From Actinomycetota bacterium (GTDB lineage Bacteria > Actinomycetota > Acidimicrobiia > Acidimicrobiales > Ilumatobacteraceae), in the NCBI GenBank assembly GCA_009726095.1, contig WLMZ01000011.1, positions 1 through 54,275 of the forward strand: 54,275 nt of DNA. The letters are read 5' to 3'. Numbering within the stretch: the first letter of the stretch is position 1; the number at the start of each line of letters is the position of its first letter. Below are positions 26,442 through 34,836 of the stretch, in pieces. A program made the translations under genes and the position numbers. The notes under the pieces were generated by a model. The model was given only the letters and a program-made list of their open reading frames with translations. It was not told where the DNA came from and ran no database searches.

Positions 26442-26465
26442 GGCTCTACCGTAGCCTTTCCACCC
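26442..26465. promoter_or_regulatory. 24-bp divergent promoter with overlapping -10 elements (phyH/queF)
   Basis: Only 24 nt separate the two start codons. On the plus strand TAGCCT (26452-26457) lies 8 nt before queF. On the minus strand TACGGT (complement of 26448-26453) lies 6 nt before phyH. The two hexamers share 2 bp, so RNA polymerase could not occupy both at once. Both mRNAs would be leaderless. Confidence 0.5.
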
Positions 26466-26873
26466 ATGGATCTCTCCGTGCCCGACCAGCCCGCTGCACC
26501 CGATGCCCTCACGGTGCTCGGCAGTACCGTTCGTCACGCGATCGAACATGTCGAGGTGTTCCCTGCGCCTGCCCATGTGAGCACGGTGCGTTTCACCACC
26601 GACGAGTTGTCCAGCGTGTGCCCGGTCACCCAGCAGCCCGACCTGTCGCACGTGGTCATCGAGTACTCGCCCGATGCCCACTGCATCGAGAGCAAGAGCC
26701 TGAAGCTGTACCTGTGGAGCTTTCGCGACCGTGCCGTGTTCGCCGAGGCGCTCGCCGCCGAGATCGCAGGCGAAGTCATGCTCACTGCCCGCCCGCACCG
26801 GGTGAGGGTCACCCTCACGCAGCGGCCTCGTGGCGGCATCGAAGTGCAGGCCGTCAGCGAGTTGAGTCGCTGA
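26466..26873 (+). CDS. queF: preQ0 reductase QueF (NADPH-dependent 7-cyano-7-deazaguanine reductase)
   Basis: QueF reduces preQ0 to preQ1 in queuosine synthesis. The 135-residue unimodular form shows the catalytic cysteine in ELSSVCPVTQQPDLS (C52), the partner Asp (D59) and the family motif ESKSLKLYLWSFR (75-87). It is monocistronic here and no queC, queD, queE or tgt lies in the window. The start is the only ATG that leaves the complete domain and it sits 8 nt after a TANNNT hexamer. It is convergent with the ABC-transporter operon (7 bp gap). Confidence 0.93.
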   Translation: MDLSVPDQPAAPDALTVLGSTVRHAIEHVEVFPAPAHVSTVRFTTDELSSVCPVTQQPDLSHVVIEYSPDAHCIESKSLKLYLWSFRDRAVFAEALAAEIAGEVMLTARPHRVRVTLTQRPRGGIEVQAVSELSR

Positions 26874-26880
26874 GCCTGCG

Positions 26881-28191
26881 TCAGTGGCTCTCGCCCGAAC
26901 GGTACGGCTTGCCCGCGTGTGCCGGTGGCCGTAGGTGCTGGCTGGCGGTGGCCAGCACGAGCAGCGTGGCGATGTACGGCGTGGCCTGCGTGAGCGACGC
27001 CGGCACTTTGTCCACCAACCGGTAGGTCAGGAAGAACAGTACGCCGAACGCTGCCGCCATGATGCCGGGGATGAGCCGCTTGCGGTAGATCGAGAACACC
27101 AGGATGAGCGCAGCGACGAAGCTGATGAACAAAAAGAGCGCTGGGATGCTGTCGTCACGGCGCAGTTTCAGCGCTTCGGAGAAGCCGAACAACGTGGCTC
27201 CGCCGAGCACACCTGACGGACGCCAGTTGCCGAAGATCATCGTTGCCAGGCCGATGTAGCCGCGTCCGGCTGTCTGACCCTGGCGGTAATACGACGACGA
27301 CACGATCGACAGGTACGCACCGCCGAGACCGGCGAACGAACCGCTGATCACCAGGCCGATGTAGCGCACGCGGGTCACCTTGACGCCCAGCGTCTCGGCA
27401 GCGAGTGGGGCCTCGCCCGATGAACGCAGGCGCAGGCCGAATCGCGTGCGCCACAGCGCCCACGCCGTGAGTGGGACCAGCAAAAGGCCGAGCAGCGTGG
27501 CCCACGACAGGTTGTACACGAACCCGCGCAGGATGCCGGACAGGTCGCTGACGATGAACCAGTGCTTTTGTTCGAGCGCGCCGAGCACGTCGGGCGAGTG
27601 CCACCCGAACACGTCGCCGCCGGCAAGGACCGGCAGGTTGAACCGGGGGATGGCCGCTGACTGTTGGGGCGATTGGCTGATGCCGCCGCCCTGCTCGCCG
27701 ACGAAGACGAGTTCGCTGAGGTAGCGCATGCCGCCGGCGGCAAAGAGGTTGAGGGCGACACCGGAGATGACATGGTCGACGTTGAACCGCACGGTGGCGA
27801 GGGCGTGGATGAGCCCACCGATGGCTCCTCCGGCAAGGCCCATCAGGAATCCGATCCATGGTCCGTACTGCCATGCCCCGTAGGCACCGAACCAGGTGCC
27901 GAAAATCATCATGCCCTCGATACCGATGTTCACGATGCCCACACGCTCGGCCCACAGGCCGGCAAGGCCGGCGAGCAGGATGGGGATCGCGAGGCGCAGC
28001 GTGGTGCCCATGGTTCCCGACGACGTGAGGTCATCGGCGCCGGTGATGATCCGGGTGATCGACAACAGGATGAGCAACACGACACCAGCGGTGATCAGGC
28101 GCAGGCCCGGCCGATTGTTGATCGTCTTCAGCCAGTTGGCGGGGGTACGAGGCGTGGTTTCTGTCTTGGGGGAGAGCTCGGTGGTGCTCAT
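26881..28191 (-). CDS. Nucleoside-type ABC transporter permease (second permease)
   Basis: A hydrophobic 436-residue permease of the branched-chain-like group, with IVNIGIEGMMIFGTW and GLRLRSSGEAPLAAETLGVKV, both typical of the BMP-dependent nucleoside importers (Bmp/Nup type). About ten membrane spans can be drawn. It overlaps the preceding permease gene by 4 bp (ATGA) and is the last gene of the transporter unit. Paired with the first permease it forms the membrane channel. Substrate is inferred from the BMP-type binding protein and nearby add and upp. Confidence 0.9.
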   Translation of the reverse strand: MSTTELSPKTETTPRTPANWLKTINNRPGLRLITAGVVLLILLSITRIITGADDLTSSGTMGTTLRLAIPILLAGLAGLWAERVGIVNIGIEGMMIFGTWFGAYGAWQYGPWIGFLMGLAGGAIGGLIHALATVRFNVDHVISGVALNLFAAGGMRYLSELVFVGEQGGGISQSPQQSAAIPRFNLPVLAGGDVFGWHSPDVLGALEQKHWFIVSDLSGILRGFVYNLSWATLLGLLLVPLTAWALWRTRFGLRLRSSGEAPLAAETLGVKVTRVRYIGLVISGSFAGLGGAYLSIVSSSYYRQGQTAGRGYIGLATMIFGNWRPSGVLGGATLFGFSEALKLRRDDSIPALFLFISFVAALILVFSIYRKRLIPGIMAAAFGVLFFLTYRLVDKVPASLTQATPYIATLLVLATASQHLRPPAHAGKPYRSGESH

Positions 28192-29345
28192 GCCGTGGCA
28201 CCGATCGGCTTGGCGACCTGCAGGGCGCTCGATGTCCGGCTGGCGGTTCGGCGGTTCATCGATCGGGTCACCGCCTCGTTCACGATGACGACCGTGAGCA
28301 CGATGATGGCCTTGATCACGTCGATGATCGAGTTGGGGACGTGCTGGATCTGCAGGGCCCCGGCGGTTGACTCGAGGAAGCCGTAGAGCGCAGCGGCCGC
28401 CATGATGCCCAGCGGGTGGTTACGGCCGAGCAGCGCGACCGCGATACCGGCGAAGCCGAGACCATCGGGTACACCCTGGCCGTAGGCGTGGATGTCGCCG
28501 AGCACCGATGGCATCGCCACCAGGCCAGCGACAGCGCCGGACATGACCAGTGCCGACACGATCATGCGGTTGCTGCTGATGCCAGCGGTGCGAGCGGCCA
28601 CGGAGTTCATGCCCGACGACCGCAGGCGGAAACCGAATCGGCTCTTGAAGACGATCACCCAGTACAGCGCCACCACGGCGATGGCCACGATGAACATGCT
28701 GGACAGTCGACCCGTGACGATGTCGGGCATCCATGCGCTGCGCGGCAGGACCTTGGTCTTCACGTTGAGGTCGCTCTTGGAGTTGTCGCGGAACCAGGTG
28801 TCGAACAGCCATTGGATGACCGACAGCGCAACGTAGTTGAGCATGATCGTAGAAATCACCTCGTTGACGCCACGCTTCACCTTCAGCACTGCAGCCAGGG
28901 CCGCCCAGACCGAACCGGCAGCCATCGCGACCAGCAGAATGAAGGCCACGTGCAGTGGGGCGGGAAGGCTCACTGCTGCACCGACGACCGATGCAATCAG
29001 TGCTGCGAACAGGTACTGACCCTCGACTCCGATGTTGAACAGGTTCATCTTGAACCCGATGGCCACGGCGACGGCCGAGAGCATCAGCGGCGTGGCCCGT
29101 TGCAGTGCCTCGAGCAGCTTGTCGTGCTCCAGACCGGTCTCGATCATCTTGCGATAGGCGTTGATGGGATCTTTGCCGGTGATCTTCAGCATGATGCCCG
29201 AGATCACCAACGCCAACACCACGGCGGCAATGGAACTGGCCGTGGTGATGAGGCCGTTCTTGGAGTTCTCGAGCTTGGGCGTCATCAGCTTCGACAGCCC
29301 TCGCGTCACGCCGTCGGCTGCGGGGATTCGTGTCTCGTCACCCAT
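28188..29345 (-). CDS. Nucleoside-type ABC transporter permease (first permease)
   Basis: The 385-residue permease has NLFNIGVEGQYLFAAL and GFRLRSSGMNSVAARTAGIS, the counterparts of motifs in its downstream partner, and roughly ten membrane spans. Its start overlaps the stop of the ATPase gene by 1 bp and its stop overlaps the next permease by 4 bp, so expression of the three is tightly coupled. Predicted to form the heterodimeric channel of a BMP-family nucleoside importer. Confidence 0.9.
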   Translation of the reverse strand: MGDETRIPAADGVTRGLSKLMTPKLENSKNGLITTASSIAAVVLALVISGIMLKITGKDPINAYRKMIETGLEHDKLLEALQRATPLMLSAVAVAIGFKMNLFNIGVEGQYLFAALIASVVGAAVSLPAPLHVAFILLVAMAAGSVWAALAAVLKVKRGVNEVISTIMLNYVALSVIQWLFDTWFRDNSKSDLNVKTKVLPRSAWMPDIVTGRLSSMFIVAIAVVALYWVIVFKSRFGFRLRSSGMNSVAARTAGISSNRMIVSALVMSGAVAGLVAMPSVLGDIHAYGQGVPDGLGFAGIAVALLGRNHPLGIMAAAALYGFLESTAGALQIQHVPNSIIDVIKAIIVLTVVIVNEAVTRSMNRRTASRTSSALQVAKPIGATA

Positions 29346-30877
29346 CAGGCGACCTCCTGCTTTCCGCCGGTCATGAAGGTGCCGAGCATCTTGGGTGTGG
29401 CCGTCGCAGGATCGAGCGTGGCGGTGATCCGTCCGTCGTACATCACCAGGATCGTGTCGGACAAGCCGATCAGCTCATCGAGATCGGCAGAGATGAGCAC
29501 CACGGCCAGGCCCTCGTCTCGGGCCCTGCGCAGCTCGGCCCAGATGGCGGCTTGCGCCCCGATGTCGACGCCCCGTGTCGGATGGGCAGCGATGAGGATC
29601 TTCGGGTTGTTACTGAGCTCGCGCCCGACGAGCAGCTTTTGCTGGTTGCCGCCCGACAGTGCGAAGACCGGCACGATCTCGCTGGGGGTCATCACGTCGA
29701 AGCGGTCGATGATCTCGTTGCAGTCGCGGTGGGCCTCGGCGGTGTTCACCAACGGGCCACGAACGAAGCGTGGTTCGCCCTCGCGGCCGAGCAGGGTGTT
29801 TTCCCACAGCGGCGAGGTGAGCATGAGGCCCTCGCGATGGCGGTCGAACGGGATGTAGCTGACGCCCACCGACTTGCGCTCGCGGGTCGAGCTGCTGGTG
29901 ACATCGTGCTCGCCGATCTCGACGCTGCCAGCGCTGATGGCGGTGAGGCCGAGAATGGCCTCGCACAGCTCGAACTGGCCGTTGCCCTCGACGCCGGCGA
30001 TGCCGACGATCTCGGCTTGGTGCACGGCGAAACTGACATCGTCGACGGTCTTGCGTTGTCCGCCGGACCCGACGGTGAGTCCTTGCACTTTCAACAGCAC
30101 AGTGGTGCCCACCTGGGATTCGCGCCCTTCGGGCGAGGGCAGCTCTGCGCCCACCATCAACTCGCCGAGCGTGGCCCGGTTGACGTCGCGCGGCAGCACC
30201 GTGGTGACCGTGGTGCCGTCGCGGATGACGGTGATCTCGTCGGAGACAGCGAGTACCTCGTCGAGCTTGTGCGAGATGAAGATGATGGTTGCTCCGTCGT
30301 CGACGAGATGACGCAGCGTGGTGAACAGCTCGTCGACCTCCTGGGGCACCAGCACCGCTGTCGGCTCGTCGAGGATCAAGATGCGCGCCCCCCGGAACAG
30401 CACCTTGAGGATCTCCACCCGCTGGCGCTGGCCCACCCCGAGATCGGAGACGAGGGCGTCGAGATCGACGTGGGTCCCGGAGGCGGCAGCGATCTCGGTG
30501 ATCCGCTTGCGCGCGTCGCCGATGGACAGCACACCGAGATGGGTGGGCTCGGCGCCGAGGATGATGTTCTCGAGCACCGTGAAGTTGTCGGCGAGCATGA
30601 AGTGCTGATGCACCATGCCGATACCCACGGCGATGGCGTCGCTGGGGGACTTGAAGTGTTGCTCGACCCCGTTGACGGTGATGGTGCCGGCGTCGGGCTG
30701 GTGCATGCCGTACAGGGTGTTCATCAGCGTGGACTTGCCGGCACCGTTCTCGCCGACGATGGCGTGAATGGTGCCACTGCGCACGATCAGCGTGACGTCG
30801 TGGTTGGCGATGACCCCGGGGAACCGCTTCTCGATGCCGTTGAGCTCGACGGCGATTGTGCTGCCTTCGGTATTCAT
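29345..30877 (-). CDS. ABC transporter ATP-binding protein, two fused ABC domains
   Basis: The 510-residue protein holds two nucleotide-binding domains, as in RbsA/MglA and BMP-type nucleoside importers. Domain one has Walker A GENGAGKST (about 39-47), signature LGVGQRQRVEIL and Walker B ILILDEPTAVL. Domain two has a degenerate Walker A (GVEGNGQFEL), signature ALSGGNQQKLLVGREL and ILIAAHPTRGVD. The degenerate second Walker A is usual for this class. AAGGGGG lies 6 nt before the ATG. Powers the two permeases downstream. Confidence 0.93.
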   Translation of the reverse strand: MNTEGSTIAVELNGIEKRFPGVIANHDVTLIVRSGTIHAIVGENGAGKSTLMNTLYGMHQPDAGTITVNGVEQHFKSPSDAIAVGIGMVHQHFMLADNFTVLENIILGAEPTHLGVLSIGDARKRITEIAAASGTHVDLDALVSDLGVGQRQRVEILKVLFRGARILILDEPTAVLVPQEVDELFTTLRHLVDDGATIIFISHKLDEVLAVSDEITVIRDGTTVTTVLPRDVNRATLGELMVGAELPSPEGRESQVGTTVLLKVQGLTVGSGGQRKTVDDVSFAVHQAEIVGIAGVEGNGQFELCEAILGLTAISAGSVEIGEHDVTSSSTRERKSVGVSYIPFDRHREGLMLTSPLWENTLLGREGEPRFVRGPLVNTAEAHRDCNEIIDRFDVMTPSEIVPVFALSGGNQQKLLVGRELSNNPKILIAAHPTRGVDIGAQAAIWAELRRARDEGLAVVLISADLDELIGLSDTILVMYDGRITATLDPATATPKMLGTFMTGGKQEVA

Positions 30878-30934
30878 CGTCCCCCTTGTTGCAAGCGCAT
30901 GGCTTTTCTATCAGATACTGCGTACCGGAGAACA

Positions 30935-30964
30935 GAAAGCCCGGGACCGAGGCCCCGGGCTTTC
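30935..30964 (-). terminator. Perfect 11-bp hairpin between the binding-protein and ATPase genes
   Basis: GAAAGCCCGGG (30935-30945) and CCCGGGCTTTC (30954-30964) pair perfectly around an 8-nt loop, in the 139-bp gap after the binding-protein gene. On the minus strand it is followed by a T-rich stretch. It would partly stop transcription and give more binding protein than membrane components. Confidence 0.65.
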
Positions 30965-31016
30965 CATCAGTTTTCCGGTGAGTCGTTACCGACTCGTTGG
31001 TGATTCGCGGAGCGGA

Positions 31017-32063
31017 TCAGGGCTTCGTCGGAACCACGATGGTGCCGTCGATGATCTGCTGCTTGAAGGCCTCGAGCTTGTCCTTGACATCGTCGAGGTA
31101 GCCACCCGAGGTGGAGTAGCCCACGCCGTCGTCCTTGAGGTCGAACACGCGGACGCCACCCTTGGTGTCGCCGGACTGGACGGCCTTGGCAGTTTCGAAC
31201 ACCGCAACGTCGACCCGCTTGAGCGCCGAGGTGAGGATGTGCTTTTGCTGCTCGGGAGTAGCGGTGAGGTACTGGTCGGAGTCGACGCCGATGGCCCACT
31301 TGCCAGAAGCAACAGCAGCGTCGATGGTGCCCGCACCCGAACCGCCAGCGGCGGTGTAGATGACGTCGGCGCCGTCGGCGTACCAGCCGTTGGCGATTTC
31401 CTTGGCCTTGTCAGGCGAACCCCATGCGGCGTTGTCGCCGGCAGCACCGAGGTACTTGACCTCGACCTTGATGTCCGGGTTGACGGCCTTTGCACCAGCG
31501 GTGTAGCCGGCCTCGAACGCCTTGATGAGGTCGATTTCCTGACCACCGATGAAGCCGATGTGGCCGGTGGTGCTCTTCAGCGCCGCAGCGGCGCCAACGA
31601 GGAACGAACCCTGCTCGGCGGCGAACACGAGGCTCTTCACGTTGGGCAGATCGACGACCGAGTCGATGATGCCGTACGTGGTCTTGGGGTTCGCGGTAGC
31701 GACGGTCTTGAGGTCGTCGCTGAACAGGAACCCGACCGCGATGACCGGGTTGTCACCGTTTTTGGTGAGGGTCTCGAGGTTGGGCTTGCGGTCCTGGTCG
31801 CTGGTGGCTTCGAGCTCGGTGAGATCTGCACCGAGTTCGCCCACGGCCTGGCAGGCGCCGCGACCAGCGGCGTCGTTGAACGTGCCGTCGCCGCGGCCGC
31901 CGGTGTCGAATGCGACGCCGAGCTTCAGTGGCGGGGTGCTGACGCTGCCCTTGGTGACGCCTGGGCAGAGGTCTGCCTTCTTCGAGTCGCTACCGCATGC
32001 GGTACCGAGGATGCCGACGGTGGCAAGCAATGCCACTGCGGCGAAACGATTGTTCTTACGCAA
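31017..32063 (-). CDS. BMP-family (basic membrane protein) nucleoside-binding lipoprotein
   Basis: The 348-residue precursor has a signal peptide with lipobox LGTAC (Cys23) and the BMP fold: FDTGGRGDGTFNDAAGRG, GFLFSDDLKTVA, IGFIGGQEIDLIKAFEAGY, and a YTAAGGSGAGTIDAA segment. BMP proteins bind purine nucleosides outside the membrane and pass them to the ABC permeases. It starts at TTG with a strong GGGGAG upstream. A TTGACA (32108-32113, minus) can serve as a -35, with a weak -10 16 nt later. First gene of the transporter unit. Confidence 0.93.
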   Translation of the reverse strand: MRKNNRFAAVALLATVGILGTACGSDSKKADLCPGVTKGSVSTPPLKLGVAFDTGGRGDGTFNDAAGRGACQAVGELGADLTELEATSDQDRKPNLETLTKNGDNPVIAVGFLFSDDLKTVATANPKTTYGIIDSVVDLPNVKSLVFAAEQGSFLVGAAAALKSTTGHIGFIGGQEIDLIKAFEAGYTAGAKAVNPDIKVEVKYLGAAGDNAAWGSPDKAKEIANGWYADGADVIYTAAGGSGAGTIDAAVASGKWAIGVDSDQYLTATPEQQKHILTSALKRVDVAVFETAKAVQSGDTKGGVRVFDLKDDGVGYSTSGGYLDDVKDKLEAFKQQIIDGTIVVPTKP

Positions 32064-32107
32064 AGTTCTCCCCTTTGGTTTGATGAATTCAGCAGTTGTC
32101 CTACTTG

Positions 32108-32113
32108 TGTCAA
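32108..32113 (-). promoter_or_regulatory. -35 element (TTGACA) candidate of the BMP transporter unit
   Basis: A perfect TTGACA lies on the minus strand 45 nt before the TTG start of the binding-protein gene. The best -10 is TGAATT after a 16-nt spacer, which is poor. An overlapping TATGAT (32114-32119, minus) could serve instead. Confidence 0.35.
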
Positions 32114-32189
32114 ATCATATCCAGACCGGATCTGTGCGTTCGCCATTCGCGGCAACCTGCGGCCGGCGAAAGTACGATGCGTGTAGACC

Positions 32190-33170
32190 ATGGATCCCCA
32201 GTTCCCCCCACGCTCCGACGAACACGCCTGGCCAGCGTCGCCACGTCGTCGCCATTCCCGTCGCACCTACATGCGGCGGCGCGCGGCAACTGCCCTCGCA
32301 GCGGCAGTACTGCTGGTGGCGGGGGTTGTCGTCTCCTGGTCACTGTTTGGGGCAGGTCGGAACTCCATCGCCGGCCCGGGGCCGACGACGGCATCAACCG
32401 CCGACGGCGGGGCAACCACTGTTGCCGGGGCCACAGCGCCCGCGTCAACACCGCCCGTCACGACCGTGCCCGCTACGACGCTGCCCGCAACAACGCTGCC
32501 CGATGCCGGTCGTACGCCCACCACCACAGATCCGGCGCGGGTCTACATCGCGGGAGACAGCGACGCAGGCGCGTTCGCCCCCTATCTCGAGACGCTGCTG
32601 GCGGGCACGGGTGTGATCAGGACCACGCTCGACTACAAGGTGTCCTCGGGCCTGGCGCGTCCCGACTTTTACGACTGGCCCGCCCACTTCGCCACCCAGC
32701 TACCGGTCACCAACCCCGACATCGTCATTGTCACCTTCGGGGGCAACGACGGTCAGCCGATCCACGGTCTCAACAAGCAGGTCGATTCGCCCGAATGGCG
32801 CGCCGAGTACGGCAAGCGGGTCGGCTCCGTCATGGATCTCCTCGGGGCCGACGGCCGCACGCTGATCTGGGTCGGCATTCCCAACGACAACGAGCCCGTC
32901 AACACCGCCCGCCTGAAGATCCAAGACGAGGTGGTGCGCGACCAGGTGGCCAAACACCCCACGGTGGTGTACATCGATTCGTGGAACATCTTCTCGGGCC
33001 TCGACGGTGGGTATGCGGAGTACGTGGTAGATCCCCGAGACGGCGTCAGCAAGAAGGTGCGCAGCAGCACCGATGGGTTCCATCTCAACTCCACCGGTGC
33101 CGAGATACTCGCCCTGCACATCGCTGTTGCTGTGCAGGCAGACCTGCGCGAGCGTGGCGCAGCGATGTGA
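32190..33170 (+). CDS. SGNH/GDSL-like hydrolase (DUF459-type), membrane anchored
   Basis: The 326-residue protein has a basic N-terminus, one membrane segment (about 32-53), a Thr/Pro/Ala-rich linker (60-115) and an extracellular SGNH domain. Blocks are GDSDAGAF (122-129, S124 as nucleophile), GGND (184-187) and DGFH (295-298, the Asp-His pair). SGNH proteins are esterases or acyl/acetyl-processing enzymes; in actinobacteria DUF459 members are often linked to cell-wall or exopolysaccharide acylation. No acyltransferase gene is adjacent. Start at the ATG shortly after TACGAT (32173-32178). Confidence 0.8.
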   Translation: MDPQFPPRSDEHAWPASPRRRHSRRTYMRRRAATALAAAVLLVAGVVVSWSLFGAGRNSIAGPGPTTASTADGGATTVAGATAPASTPPVTTVPATTLPATTLPDAGRTPTTTDPARVYIAGDSDAGAFAPYLETLLAGTGVIRTTLDYKVSSGLARPDFYDWPAHFATQLPVTNPDIVIVTFGGNDGQPIHGLNKQVDSPEWRAEYGKRVGSVMDLLGADGRTLIWVGIPNDNEPVNTARLKIQDEVVRDQVAKHPTVVYIDSWNIFSGLDGGYAEYVVDPRDGVSKKVRSSTDGFHLNSTGAEILALHIAVAVQADLRERGAAM

Positions 33171-33201
33171 GCGAACCAGCCGTATCGCCATTGAACCCGG
33201 T

Positions 33202-33239
33202 GTGTCCCGGGCGCAGTGTCCCGGGCGCAGTGTCCAGGG
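33202..33239. repeat. 14-bp tandem repeat, 2.7 copies
   Basis: GTGTCCCGGGCGCA occurs twice head-to-tail (33202-33215, 33216-33229) followed by a partial copy GTGTCCAGGG (33230-33239). Each full unit contains the palindrome CCCGGG. It sits 32 bp after the SGNH gene stop, in a 282-bp intergenic stretch that otherwise holds only the upstream region of the LPSTG gene. Confidence 0.8.
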
Positions 33240-33452
33240 GTTGCGCCTTGCGGGTTCGTCTGCGCACCCGTGGTGGACGTAGGGCATTTGGCCCATTCGC
33301 GGGTTGGCCCTTTACCGCAGTCGGTGGTGGCCGGTAACCTGCACGTGTAAGGGAAGCAATGATCCATCGAGCGGCACATCTGGTCGCGAATGCTCGGTGG
33401 GGAGCGAGCGCGAAACCGGCCCTGCGAATGCACTCACACATGGAGAGCAAGC

Positions 33453-34019
33453 ATGAGGCGATTGGTTGCACAACTGGCTGTTGGGACCGTACTGGTGTGC
33501 GGCGCACTCAGCACTGCCCTGCCGCGCGCATCAGCAACCGGCGAAGTCGGCACCGTCTGTGTGGACGAGCCGTATTCGTGGTCGGGTAACACCACGATCG
33601 GCGCGGGTGAGGCCTTCTTCACCGGTGCCGTGATCGCTGATCAGCCCGGCACGGTGTTGTCGGTCGGACACGCCGGTGCATCCACCGATGCTGGTTCTGC
33701 CTCGCTGGTGGTGCACATTGGCAGCGTCATCGTCACCGACGGCGCCGAGGTACGCGGTGGCGGCATCTCGGTCAGCAATGACGGTCCGCAAGCTGTGCAG
33801 GTCACCTCTGTCGACATTGTCGTCATCCGCTGCCAGTTCGTGGCGTCTGAATCGCCGGCGCTGGTCGCCAGCGCCGCGACCGAGACCAGTCGGGTCTCTG
33901 CCGACGTGTTGCCGTCAACCGGCGCAGCGTCACGTGGCGTCGCTGTCTCGGCAGTGCTGTGCACGATGCTTGGGCTTGCGATGGTGGCCGCCGCAGGGCG
34001 CCGTCGCCGCACCACCTGA
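33453..34019 (+). CDS. Cell-wall anchored surface protein with LPSTG sortase motif
   Basis: The 188-residue precursor has a signal peptide (about 1-29, ending RASA-TG), a Cys-containing beta-rich middle (C36, C127) and a complete sorting signal: LPSTG (153-157), a hydrophobic segment (163-181) and an RRRR tail (183-186). A sortase would cut after Thr and attach it to peptidoglycan. GGAG lies 7 nt before the ATG, fixing this start over a longer frame. No sortase gene is in the window. The middle domain matches no family I know. Convergent with an enoyl-CoA hydratase-like gene. Confidence 0.85.
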   Translation: MRRLVAQLAVGTVLVCGALSTALPRASATGEVGTVCVDEPYSWSGNTTIGAGEAFFTGAVIADQPGTVLSVGHAGASTDAGSASLVVHIGSVIVTDGAEVRGGGISVSNDGPQAVQVTSVDIVVIRCQFVASESPALVASAATETSRVSADVLPSTGAASRGVAVSAVLCTMLGLAMVAAAGRRRRTT

Positions 34020-34029
34020 GGCTTGGGCT

Positions 34030-34806
34030 CTACTGCCCCCGGCCACGCGACATGATGCCGTCGCGTCGCTCGGCCACCTTGTCGGGGCTGAACATCGTGC
34101 GGGCCCACTCGCTCCCGTCGCGCGCTTCGATCTCCCAACCCGGCTGATCTCGAGTGATCGCGGCGTAGGTGTGACGGATCTGGCGGACACCCGGTTGATC
34201 GTTGCCGACGATGTCGCGTGCCAACGAGCGTGCCGTTGGGATGAGGTCGTCGTGGGCCACGACATGGTTCACCAGGCCCCACTGCAGCGCTTCGTCGGCA
34301 CTCAGGAAGTTGCCGGTGAAGCTCATCTCGCGGGCGCGTCGCACGCCGATGGCCTGGGGGAGCAACACGGTGAGCCCCCAACCCGGCATCACCCCCACGC
34401 GGGCATGGGTGTCGCCGAACTTGGCCCGTTCGCTCGCCACCAGGAAGTCGCAGTTGAGGGCCAACTCGAATCCACCCGTGATCGCCACGCCGTTGATCGC
34501 CCCGATGACCGGCTTGGTCATCGAAGGGAACGGCCCGCGCATGCCGTCAGGACTGGGCGCCCCGGTTCCGCTGGAGCCCAGGTTGCGGCCCGTGGTGCCG
34601 AGTTCTTTGAGGTCGAGCCCAGCGCAGAAGGCGGGATCGGCGCCCGTGAGGATGACCACATCCACGTCGTCGCGCTCGTCGGCTGAGCGCATCAGCGCAG
34701 GGAGCAACCGCAGTACCTCGGTGCTCAGCGCGTTGCGCGCCTCGGGCCGGTTGATGGTGACGGTGGCAATACGGTCGCTGACTTCGAGCAGGACGACATC
34801 GGGCAT
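34030..34806 (-). CDS. Enoyl-CoA hydratase/isomerase (crotonase) family protein
   Basis: The 258-residue crotonase fold shows AFCAGLDLKELG and INGVAITGGFELALNCDF, which form the CoA-thioester oxyanion hole, then FGDTHARVGVMPGWGLTVLLPQ and AREMSFTGNFLSADEALQWGLV. By alignment to rat mitochondrial hydratase, the second glutamate is present in AREM but the first is replaced by His (FGDTHARVG), so hydratase activity is uncertain. Many actinobacterial EchA paralogues share this pattern. Downstream on the same strand from a gene of unknown function. Confidence 0.85.
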   Translation of the reverse strand: MPDVVLLEVSDRIATVTINRPEARNALSTEVLRLLPALMRSADERDDVDVVILTGADPAFCAGLDLKELGTTGRNLGSSGTGAPSPDGMRGPFPSMTKPVIGAINGVAITGGFELALNCDFLVASERAKFGDTHARVGVMPGWGLTVLLPQAIGVRRAREMSFTGNFLSADEALQWGLVNHVVAHDDLIPTARSLARDIVGNDQPGVRQIRHTYAAITRDQPGWEIEARDGSEWARTMFSPDKVAERRDGIMSRGRGQ

Positions 34807-34836
34807 GTGGCGATGCTGTCAGGCCCGCCACGGCAA

